64,000 nt of DNA, taken from the NCBI RefSeq assembly GCF_008329905.1, contig NZ_CP032155.1, forward strand, positions 3,906,001 through 3,970,000, given 5' to 3'. Both the position numbers and the translations under genes were made by a program. The DNA is from Mycobacterium sp. ELW1. Lineage in GTDB: Bacteria > Actinomycetota > Actinomycetes > Mycobacteriales > Mycobacteriaceae. Below, one piece after another: positions 1 to 6,896 of this stretch. The notes under the pieces were generated by a model, which was not told the DNA's origin, did no database searches, and was given only the letters and a program-made list of their open reading frames with translations. The first letter of the stretch is position 1. Each line of letters opens with the position of its first letter.

Positions 1-482
1 AACGGGAACCACACCTTGTAGGTTGCTTCCTTGGCGCAGAACAAGATTCGATCCCAGTGCAGTCCGCCAGGGAGGGCGCCCATCTCATACCGCTCGGCGG
101 GCAGGCTGACCGCGTTCAGAACCCCGTCGGGCAGCACGCCGTGCGGCTCGGCGTCGATGCCGACCGAACGGACCGCCGTCGTGCGTCCGACCACCGCGCC
201 GCGGTAACCCTGGGTATGCGTCAGGCTACCTACTACGCCGTCGGGCCAGCACGGCTCACCCTTCTCCCCTTTGAGGATCGGCGCCGGCGGGAAACCGAGT
301 TGCCCCAACGCCACCCGCGCACAATGGCGGACGGTGATGAATTCGTTGCGCCGCTTGGCCACCGACTTCGCGATCAGCGGCTCTTCCTCGGGCAGCGGAG
401 CCAAATCCGGCGGATCGTCGTAGGTCTCGGCGAACACCAGACCGTCGAGTTCGGGCAGCACCGCCCGCATGAGCTCGCTCAT
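1..482 (-). CDS. pptT: 4'-phosphopantetheinyl transferase PptT (partial, C-terminus outside window)
   Basis: The enzyme moves the phosphopantetheine arm of CoA onto acyl-carrier domains of fatty-acid, polyketide and siderophore synthases. About 160 N-terminal codons are visible on the minus strand. They contain the runs SVAKRRNEFITVRHCAR, GEPCWPDG and GSLTHT, the metal-binding GIDAEP, and near the left edge FCAKEATYK, the catalytic WxxKEA-like motif of Sfp-type transferases. I recall nearly the same residues in M. tuberculosis PptT. The ATG at 482 overlaps the pptH stop by four bases (ATGA), which favours this start over longer ones. The two genes form an operon whose products act in opposite directions on carrier proteins. 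The 3' end lies left of base 1. Confidence 0.95.
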   Translation of the reverse strand, partial: MSELMRAVLPELDGLVFAETYDDPPDLAPLPEEEPLIAKSVAKRRNEFITVRHCARVALGQLGFPPAPILKGEKGEPCWPDGVVGSLTHTQGYRGAVVGRTTAVRSVGIDAEPHGVLPDGVLNAVSLPAERYEMGALPGGLHWDRILFCAKEATYKVWFP

Positions 483-1414
483 TCGCGCCGACTGCGCAGA
501 CGCTCGCGCAGCTTCGTCGACTGCTCCTTCATCTCCTCGGTGATGACGAAGTGGCCGCCGAAATCGTTGAGATAGCCCGGCGCGTACTGAGGGTCGGGCA
601 GGATCTGGCGCAACCAGCGATAAGGCTTGCGGCGCCGCCACTCTCGGGGATAGCCGACGGACACCTCCTCGAAGCGCACATCGTCGTACCAGGTGGTCCG
701 CGGGATGTGCAGGTGACCGTAGACCGAGCAGACCGCGTTGTAGCGGGTGTGCCAGTCAGCGGTCTCGGTGGTCCCGCACCACAGCGAGAACTCCGGAAAG
801 AACAACACGTCGCAGGGCTCACGCCGTAACGGGAAGTGGTTCACCAACACCGTGGGCGTCATCCAGTCGAGTTCGTCGAGCCGAGCCTTGGTGTGGCGCA
901 GCCGATCCCGGCACCACGCGTCGCGGGTGGCGTAGGGCTCGCTGGACAGCAGAAATTCGTCGGTGGCCACCACATTGCGTTCCCGGGCGATCGCCAGGCC
1001 CTCGGCCTTGGTCGTCGCGCCCGGGGGCAGAAACGTGTAGTCGTAGAGCAGGAACATCGGCACGATCGTCGCCGGGCCGCCCTGCTCGGTCCACACCGGA
1101 AACGGATGTTCCGGGGTCACGATGCCCATCTCGTCGCACATGTTGACCAGATAGTCGTAACGGGCCCGGCCGAACACCTGAACCGGGTCCTTGCCGGTGG
1201 TCCACAGCTCGTGGTTGCCCGGCACCCAGATCACCTTGGCGAAGCGCCGGCGCAGCAGATCCAGCGACCAGCGGATGTCGTCGGTGCGCTCGGCGACGTC
1301 ACCGGCGACGATCAGCCAGTCATCGGGGGTCGAGGGATACAGCGATTCGGTGACCGGCTTGTTGCCGGTGTGACCCGTATGCAGGTCGCTGATCGCCCAG
1401 AGCGTGGGTGCCAC
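479..1414 (-). CDS. pptH: Metallophosphoesterase, PptH-type phosphopantetheinyl hydrolase
   Basis: This is a 311-residue calcineurin-like metallophosphoesterase. The metal-binding motifs appear in order: SDLH (D10, H12), AGDV (D39), GNHE (66-69), VNH (191-193) and GHLH (233-236). In M. tuberculosis the homologue Rv2795c strips phosphopantetheine from carrier proteins and so counteracts PptT; position and sequence support the same role here. The start is GTG at 1414. A TAGGCT -10 box ends 8 bases before it and there is no Shine-Dalgarno sequence, so the mRNA is probably leaderless. The gene is divergent from the hydrolase at 1512 across a 97-base gap and overlaps pptT by 4 bases. Confidence 0.92.
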   Translation of the reverse strand: MAPTLWAISDLHTGHTGNKPVTESLYPSTPDDWLIVAGDVAERTDDIRWSLDLLRRRFAKVIWVPGNHELWTTGKDPVQVFGRARYDYLVNMCDEMGIVTPEHPFPVWTEQGGPATIVPMFLLYDYTFLPPGATTKAEGLAIARERNVVATDEFLLSSEPYATRDAWCRDRLRHTKARLDELDWMTPTVLVNHFPLRREPCDVLFFPEFSLWCGTTETADWHTRYNAVCSVYGHLHIPRTTWYDDVRFEEVSVGYPREWRRRKPYRWLRQILPDPQYAPGYLNDFGGHFVITEEMKEQSTKLRERLRSRRE

Positions 1415-1422
1415 AACATGCC

Positions 1423-1428
1423 AGCCTA
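1423..1428 (-). promoter_or_regulatory. -10 box TAGGCT of pptH, leaderless
   Basis: TAGGCT on the minus strand fits the mycobacterial TANNNT -10 consensus. Eight bases separate it from the GTG at 1414, leaving no room for a ribosome-binding site, so the transcript should begin at or within about two bases of the start codon. Confidence 0.55.
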
Positions 1429-1511
1429 CGTGCGCACGTCACGCCGCCCCAGTTCTGGGTGATGAACCCCACCGGTGAACACGCCGGTTCGCGCTACATA
1501 TTCTGAGAGGC

Positions 1512-3239
1512 GTGCACAGCAGTCGGGTTCGAAAGATCGTCGACCGATCGCTTTCCCGCGCTCTTCGCATATCGCCGCCGACCACGGACTATGCCGTGCA
1601 TCGCGGCGTCGGGGTGCCGATGCGCGACGGCGCGATCTTGCGGGCCACCCACTATGCGCCCGAGGGCACACCGCTGGGCACCATCCTGGTCCGCTGCCCC
1701 TACGGCCGGTCCTTCCCGTTCTCCCTGGTCTACGCCCAGCTCTACGCCGCCCGCGGCTACCACGTCCTGCTGCAGAGTGTGCGCGGCACATTCGGCTCCG
1801 GCGGCGACTTCGTGCCGATGGTCCACGAAGCCGACGACGCCGCCGACACCGTGGTCTGGCTGCGCCGCCAGCCGTGGTTCACCGGCACCTTCGCCACCAT
1901 CGGGCTGTCCTACCTGGGCTTCACCCAATGGGCGCTGCTGTCCGACCCGCCGCCGGAGCTCGTCGCCGCGGTGATCACCGTCGGGCCGCACGACTTTCAT
2001 GCCTCGTCGTGGGGCACGGGCTCGTTCTCGCTGAACGACTTCCTGGGCTGGTCGGACCTGGTCGGTCACCAGGAGCAGGCCAACCTACGCCGCCTGGCCT
2101 TCCAGATCCGTGCGGCCCGCCGGCTCGAACACGCCACCGAGGGGCTGCCGCTGGGCGCCGCCGGCCGCGATCTGCTGGGCGCCGCGTCCCCGTGGTACGA
2201 GTCCTGGATCGACCACCCCGAGGCCGACGACCCGTTCTGGGACTCCATGCGGATGACCGCCGCGCTCGACCGCTGCGACGTGCCGGTGCTGTTGCTCAGC
2301 GGCTGGCAGGACCTGTTCCTGGAGCAGACCCTCACGCAGTATCGCCACCTGCGCGGCCGCGGCGTCGACGTCGCGATGACGGTCGGTCCGTGGACCCACA
2401 CCGACATGATCAGGAAGGCGGGCGGCACCGCCGCCACCGAGACGCTGGAGTGGCTCGGTACGCATCTCGCGGGTACTCCCACCACCGGCCGCCGCAGCCC
2501 GGTGCGGGTGCACGTCGCCCATCACGGCTGGATCGACCTGCCGGACTGGCCACCACCCACCGGCCCCGGTGTCATGTATCTGCAGCCGGGCGGGCGGCTC
2601 GCCGCCACCCCGCCGCCGGCCGACGCCGCACCCTCGACGTTCCGCTACGACCCTGCAGACCCGACCCCGACCATCGGCGGGCGGCTGCTGTCTCAGCTGA
2701 GCGGCTACCGCGATGACGCGCAGCTCGCCGAGCGGGCCGACGTGCTGAGCTTCACCAGCGGCCCGCTGGACGCCGACCTGTATGTGTTCGGCGAGCCGGT
2801 GATCGAACTGGCTCACCACGCCGACATCGCCCACGCCGACGTGTTCGTGCGCATCAGCGAGGTCGATGCCCGCGGGCGCTCCCGAAATGTCAGCGACGGC
2901 TATCGACGGCTCGATGCCGCGGCACCGGGGCCGATTCGCATCGAACTCGACGCCGTCGCACATCGCTTCGCCGCTGGGACACGGATCCGGGTGCTCGTCG
3001 CCGGCGGCTCACACCCCCGGTACGCCCGCAATCTCGGGACCGGCGAACCGGTGCTCACCGGAGCCCGGATGGTCCCGTCGCTGCACACCGTGCACCACGG
3101 GGCCGGTGGGGTCTCCACGCTGCTCCTGCCCGCCTCGGCGGAGCTGCCGTCAGGTGACGGCAGCGCGGACCCGGGCGGCGATCGCGGCCAGGGCCGCGGC
3201 GTCGTGCACCGGGGCACCGACCGCGGCGGTCGCGGGTAG
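1512..3239 (+). CDS. CocE/NonD family (S15-type) alpha/beta hydrolase
   Basis: This 575-residue protein resembles cocaine-esterase/X-prolyl dipeptidyl peptidase family acyl hydrolases; I take it as the Rv2800 counterpart. The nucleophile elbow is GLSYLG with Ser133. A likely acid residue lies in SGWQDLF and a likely histidine in GPWTH. The C-terminal third is a jelly-roll-like region typical of the family, ending near the run STLLLPAS. The start is GTG at 1512. About 30 Arg/Gly/Asp-rich residues follow the expected end; they are encoded by DNA that on the other strand is the 3' end of the DUF1802 gene, and probably reflect loss of an earlier stop. No signal peptide is obvious. The natural substrate is unknown. 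Confidence 0.85.
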   Translation: MHSSRVRKIVDRSLSRALRISPPTTDYAVHRGVGVPMRDGAILRATHYAPEGTPLGTILVRCPYGRSFPFSLVYAQLYAARGYHVLLQSVRGTFGSGGDFVPMVHEADDAADTVVWLRRQPWFTGTFATIGLSYLGFTQWALLSDPPPELVAAVITVGPHDFHASSWGTGSFSLNDFLGWSDLVGHQEQANLRRLAFQIRAARRLEHATEGLPLGAAGRDLLGAASPWYESWIDHPEADDPFWDSMRMTAALDRCDVPVLLLSGWQDLFLEQTLTQYRHLRGRGVDVAMTVGPWTHTDMIRKAGGTAATETLEWLGTHLAGTPTTGRRSPVRVHVAHHGWIDLPDWPPPTGPGVMYLQPGGRLAATPPPADAAPSTFRYDPADPTPTIGGRLLSQLSGYRDDAQLAERADVLSFTSGPLDADLYVFGEPVIELAHHADIAHADVFVRISEVDARGRSRNVSDGYRRLDAAAPGPIRIELDAVAHRFAAGTRIRVLVAGGSHPRYARNLGTGEPVLTGARMVPSLHTVHHGAGGVSTLLLPASAELPSGDGSADPGGDRGQGRGVVHRGTDRGGRG

Positions 3240-3695
3240 CTGCACCCAGCTGGTGCAGCCGCGGTAGTGCGGCTCCCGCGCCAACCGGATCGGCTGGGCG
3301 AGCGGAAAAGCTTGCACCACCAGCACGGTCAACTGGTGACGGGGCCGGAAGTCCAGCCGGTCGGCCTGCACCGATTCGGCGGTCCAGATGTGCAGGTCCT
3401 CGATGTCGGACAGCCCCTGCGGATCGGAAACCGCCACGGCCGCAACCACTTTGGCGGCAGCCCTGATGACGACGTGGCCATCGGTGCTGTCCGGCTCCGC
3501 GCCGGCGAGCAGGTCCCGATGTTGCGGGCGCACCCGCTCGGCATGGCTGTGCGCAACGGTGGGGAACAACAAGAACTCCTCGGCCGCCACGGCGAACCGC
3601 TTCTCGTGGATGCCACCCTTGCGTAGCAGCACGGTCTGCCGACCGTCCAGCAGCGCGTGCACGGCCGCGCTCCACTCCTTGAGCGCGGTGGTCAT
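3150..3695 (-). CDS. DUF1802 family protein
   Basis: This 181-residue protein begins MTTALKEWSAAVHALLDG and contains LLRKGGIHEK and FLLFPTVAHS. These match the DUF1802 family, small proteins of unknown function. The ATG at 3695 overlaps the stop of the upstream DUF2277 gene by four bases (ATGA), so the pair is co-transcribed and translationally coupled. A longer open frame extends upstream but has no support. The last 90 bases overlap the 3' end of the convergent hydrolase gene, an unusually long tail-to-tail overlap. Confidence 0.8.
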   Translation of the reverse strand: MTTALKEWSAAVHALLDGRQTVLLRKGGIHEKRFAVAAEEFLLFPTVAHSHAERVRPQHRDLLAGAEPDSTDGHVVIRAAAKVVAAVAVSDPQGLSDIEDLHIWTAESVQADRLDFRPRHQLTVLVVQAFPLAQPIRLAREPHYRGCTSWVQLPATAAVGAPVHDAAALAAIAARVRAAVT

Positions 3696-3955
3696 TTCGC
3701 CAGACGAGCGATGACCTCGGGGCGGCGCAGCGGCGGAATGGTTTTCGGTGGCTGACGCCGGGCGGGCAACTCGTCGAGCAGCCGGGTCGTGGTGGCCGCG
3801 ACCTCGGCGACCGCGATCTCGAACGCTTCGGCCACAGCATCGGAAGGCCGGGTGATCCCACTGACCTTGCGCACATACTGTCGGGCCGCCGCGGTGATCT
3901 CTTCGTCGGTGGCCGCCGGCTCCAGGCCACGCAACTCGGTGATGTTTCGGCACAT
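3692..3955 (-). CDS. DUF2277 family small protein
   Basis: This 87-residue protein starts MCRNITELRGLEPAATDEEI and continues with QYVRKVSG and a conserved helical C-terminus, the pattern of DUF2277 (function unknown). The ATG at 3955 is preceded on the minus strand by CTGGGGGTC, a good ribosome-binding site. The frame could open 23 codons further up, but that extension is not family-like. It forms a two-gene operon with the DUF1802 gene, and lies head-to-head with the TetR gene across 143 bases. Confidence 0.85.
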   Translation of the reverse strand: MCRNITELRGLEPAATDEEITAAARQYVRKVSGITRPSDAVAEAFEIAVAEVAATTTRLLDELPARRQPPKTIPPLRRPEVIARLAK

Positions 3956-4098
3956 GACCCCCAGCATGCCCGCCTTCACGCCGGACTTCACGGCCGAAGT
4001 GCTGATCGGATTGATATCCGGCACCCATCTGGCTCACACGTTCACGACCTAGCCTGGCCGCCAAGAGCGTCGAATTTGTGTGACGAGAAGGGTGCACC

Positions 4099-4650
4099 AT
4101 GACCGCGGGAGTGGCGTCACCCCGGCCTCGAGTGATCAAACGGGCAGTCGGCCGGCCGCCCGGCTCGAACACCGATGCGCGGCGCGAGATGATCATCACC
4201 GCCGCGATCCGCGTCTTCGCCTATCGCGGGTACGACGCCGCCACCGTCCAAGAGGTCGCCGATCTCGTCGGCATCACCCGACCGGCGATCCACCACCATT
4301 TTCCGGGCAAGGCACCGCTCTACCGGGCGGCGCTGGACCGGGCGTACGACATTGCCATGACCCCGGCCGGGATAGGAGCGCAGCCGTTCGCCGGCCCCGA
4401 ACACGGCGGTTTGCGCATGGCCTGCGCACTTTTGGGCACCTCGCTGGCCCACTCGCATCGGATAGCTGACGTCGCACCCCGAATCACCGGTGTCTCGGCC
4501 CACCTGCGCCGAATGTGTGCCCAGACAGTCGGCGCGCACGATGATGCAGATCAGGTGGATGCCCTGGTCACCACGATCGTCGGCCGGTGGGTTCTGACCG
4601 CGTGCGACCTCACCTGGATCGATCTGGAGATGGACCTGGACGTGCTGTGA
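4099..4650 (+). CDS. TetR/AcrR family transcriptional regulator
   Basis: This 183-residue protein has an N-terminal TetR helix-turn-helix at about residues 28-75: REMIITAAIRVFAYRGY, then VADLVGITRPAIHHHF and GKAPLYRAAL. The rest should be the ligand-binding and dimer domain, which is not recognisable. The ATG at 4099 follows AGAAGG at good spacing. A TAGCCT -10-like box about 40 bases upstream suggests a leadered transcript. It is divergent from the DUF2277/DUF1802 pair, the classical arrangement for a local repressor, but no operator palindrome stands out and the ligand is unknown. Confidence 0.88.
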   Translation: MTAGVASPRPRVIKRAVGRPPGSNTDARREMIITAAIRVFAYRGYDAATVQEVADLVGITRPAIHHHFPGKAPLYRAALDRAYDIAMTPAGIGAQPFAGPEHGGLRMACALLGTSLAHSHRIADVAPRITGVSAHLRRMCAQTVGAHDDADQVDALVTTIVGRWVLTACDLTWIDLEMDLDVL

Positions 4651-4784
4651 GCAAACTCCCGGCCACTGGCTCGGCACGGCTGCAGCCCAAGGATGCTGCG
4701 CGGGAGTAGATTTGCGCCTGGTCTGCGCTGAGCGCGTCACGCAAGCCGCAGTCCATGCGACGAAGGGTTGGAGGTCCGTTGCGA

Positions 4785-6110
4785 ATGCGACGATGGGGCC
4801 GAACCTTTTCAGCAGTCGCCCTGCTCGCCGGAGCCGCTGTCATTCCGGGGTGCGGTGGTCCCGGCAATCTCACCGAGATCGCCAACAACCTCCAATCCGA
4901 GCTGATGTCGATGCCGGGAGTGACCGACGCGTGGGTGTATCACGACCAGAGCTACGCCGACGGCATCGTCTTCACCGTCGCGGTCGACGTCCCCGACGCG
5001 ACACGGCCGCAGCTCGTCGCCGTCGCGAGCCGCATCGCCGAGACCCGGATCAGCCTGGTCTCGAACTACATCGAGGACGTCGAGTTCTGGGTGACACCGG
5101 ACAAACCTGTGACCGTCAGACGGCAGTCACACGTCGACCCCGCGCAGATCGCCGACGACGCAGACCGACTGCGGGTGATCGCCGCGCACACCGACGGCCG
5201 GATCGACTGGTTCCGGGACGACGCCGACGCCAACCAGTTGACGGTCACCGACAGCCACACCCCGGGATCCGACCTCCTCGACACCGTGCGCGGAACCGCC
5301 GGTGACACCGGCCTGACGATGACGGTATCGCCGTCGTCGCCCTCGCCCCGAACACCGCGGATGCGGGTGTCGTTCCCACTGAGCGCCGAGGACCAAAACT
5401 CGGTCGAGCAATTCCTCGACACCGTCCCCGTCGATGTCTTCGGGGTGCGGATCGACCACGGCGGCGTGAGCGTGCTGCAGGCCATGGTGCCCGCCGACCC
5501 GGCCGTCGCCGAGCAGAAACTGTCCACGGTCATCCAGGAGAGCAGGGCTGCCGCGGCGGGCCCGATGTGGTTGGCGTGGTACATCCCCAGTGCGGTCGGC
5601 GGCGTTCCCATGTTCGGTGGTGTCGTCGACGTTCACGACTGTTCCGTTGCGGCAGCGGCGATCCATCAGGCGTCCCTGCGCTCGGAACCTCAGGAGACTC
5701 ACTCGCTGCAGGACCGTCTGCAATCCATGATCGACACCTGCGCGGCGCCGGAGCAGGTCAGCGCCGACGTGGCTGCACCACCGATCCAGCAGCCTGGTTA
5801 TCCTTCTCCCCCAACACCATTGGTTCAACGCCAGGTGCCAGATCGGGTGCGGATCCCCGAATCTGTCGCCGTCGCCGTTGCCGACCGCGCGGCGCCGAGC
5901 GGCACCACAGCCGGCCGCTCATCGCCCGCGGGAGCCGTGCGTCCGCCGCTGCCTCCGCGAACCGGCTCGACGGTCCCGCGCCCGGCGTCGGCCGTCAATC
6001 CGGGCGTGCCCCAGCCCGATACCGGTCCGGCCATCACCGCCGGCGGTCCACCGCGTCCCGCGACGGCACCTCACCGCTTGACGAGCCGGAGCGCACGCCC
6101 GGGCCGTTAG
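4785..6110 (+). CDS. Putative lipoprotein, unknown function
   Basis: The product has 441 residues from this start. The N-terminus is MRRWGRT, a hydrophobic stretch, then the lipobox-like VIPGC with Cys23, so it is predicted to be lipidated and anchored on the outer face of the membrane. The middle (about 25-330) contains no domain I recognise. The last ~120 residues are rich in Pro, Ala, Arg and Thr and probably disordered. ATG 4785 is preferred because GGAGG ends 10 bases before it; the ATG at 4755 in the same frame lacks a ribosome-binding site and would add an odd basic extension. The TetR gene lies 134 bases upstream on the same strand. No function is assigned. Confidence 0.7.
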   Translation: MRRWGRTFSAVALLAGAAVIPGCGGPGNLTEIANNLQSELMSMPGVTDAWVYHDQSYADGIVFTVAVDVPDATRPQLVAVASRIAETRISLVSNYIEDVEFWVTPDKPVTVRRQSHVDPAQIADDADRLRVIAAHTDGRIDWFRDDADANQLTVTDSHTPGSDLLDTVRGTAGDTGLTMTVSPSSPSPRTPRMRVSFPLSAEDQNSVEQFLDTVPVDVFGVRIDHGGVSVLQAMVPADPAVAEQKLSTVIQESRAAAAGPMWLAWYIPSAVGGVPMFGGVVDVHDCSVAAAAIHQASLRSEPQETHSLQDRLQSMIDTCAAPEQVSADVAAPPIQQPGYPSPPTPLVQRQVPDRVRIPESVAVAVADRAAPSGTTAGRSSPAGAVRPPLPPRTGSTVPRPASAVNPGVPQPDTGPAITAGGPPRPATAPHRLTSRSARPGR

Positions 6111-6119
6111 GGGTGCCGA

Positions 6120-6125
6120 TACGGT
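6120..6125 (+). promoter_or_regulatory. -10 box TACGGT of the crotonase gene, leaderless
   Basis: TACGGT fits TANNNT and is followed by six bases and the ATG at 6132. No Shine-Dalgarno sequence is present, so a leaderless transcript is predicted, independent of the lipoprotein gene ending 21 bases upstream. Confidence 0.5.
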
Positions 6126-6131
6126 GTCCCT

Positions 6132-6890
6132 ATGACCGGCGACGACATCCTGCTCATTGACACCACCGACCGCGTCCGCACGGTGACGCTGAATCGGCCC
6201 AACTCGCGTAACGCGCTGTCGAGCGCACTGCGCAGCCGTTTCTTCAGCGCGCTGCGTCAGGCGGAAGCCGACGAGGGCGTCGACGTCATCATCGTCACCG
6301 GCGCCGACCCGGTGTTCTGCGCGGGCCTGGACCTCAAGGAGCTCGGGGACACCACCGAACTGCCCGACATCTCCCCCAAGTGGCCGCCCATGACCAAGCC
6401 CGTCATCGGCGCCATCAACGGCGCTGCCGTGACCGGCGGACTCGAACTCGCTCTGTACTGCGACATCCTGATCGCCTCCGAGAACGCCCGCTTCGCCGAC
6501 ACCCACGCCCGGGTAGGGCTGCTGCCGACGTGGGGCCTGAGCGTGCGGCTGCCGCAGAAGGTCGGCGTCGGGATCGCCCGGCGGATGAGCCTCACCGGGG
6601 ACTACCTGTCCGCCGACGACGCGTTGCGGGCCGGGTTGGTCACCCAGGTCGTCCCCCACGACGAGCTGCTGCCCACGGCGCGGGCGGTGGCCGCCTCGAT
6701 CGTCGGCAACAACCAGAAGGCCGTCCGCGCGCTGCTGACGTCATATCACCGCATCGACGAGGACCAGACCGGCTCGGGACTGTGGATCGAAGCGATGTCG
6801 GCCAGGAAGTGGATGGCGGCGACGTCCGGTGACGACATCGCCGCCAGCCGCGCGTCGGTGATCGAACGCGGTCGCAGCCAGGTGAAATAG
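6132..6890 (+). CDS. echA16: Enoyl-CoA hydratase/isomerase family protein, EchA16-like
   Basis: This 252-residue protein has the crotonase fold: TLNRPNSRNAL, the CoA-binding/oxyanion region FCAGLDLKELG, and the second oxyanion loop with GGLELALYCD. It closely resembles M. tuberculosis EchA16 as I recall it. The glutamate in GGLEL matches Glu144 of rat mitochondrial hydratase. At the position of the second catalytic glutamate (Glu164) the run is DTHARVGLLPTWG, with His instead. Classical hydration of 2-enoyl-CoA is therefore doubtful, and another crotonase reaction on an acyl-CoA is possible. The gene ends six bases before the convergent GH18 gene. Confidence 0.88.
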   Translation: MTGDDILLIDTTDRVRTVTLNRPNSRNALSSALRSRFFSALRQAEADEGVDVIIVTGADPVFCAGLDLKELGDTTELPDISPKWPPMTKPVIGAINGAAVTGGLELALYCDILIASENARFADTHARVGLLPTWGLSVRLPQKVGVGIARRMSLTGDYLSADDALRAGLVTQVVPHDELLPTARAVAASIVGNNQKAVRALLTSYHRIDEDQTGSGLWIEAMSARKWMAATSGDDIAASRASVIERGRSQVK

Positions 6891-6896
6891 CTTCTG

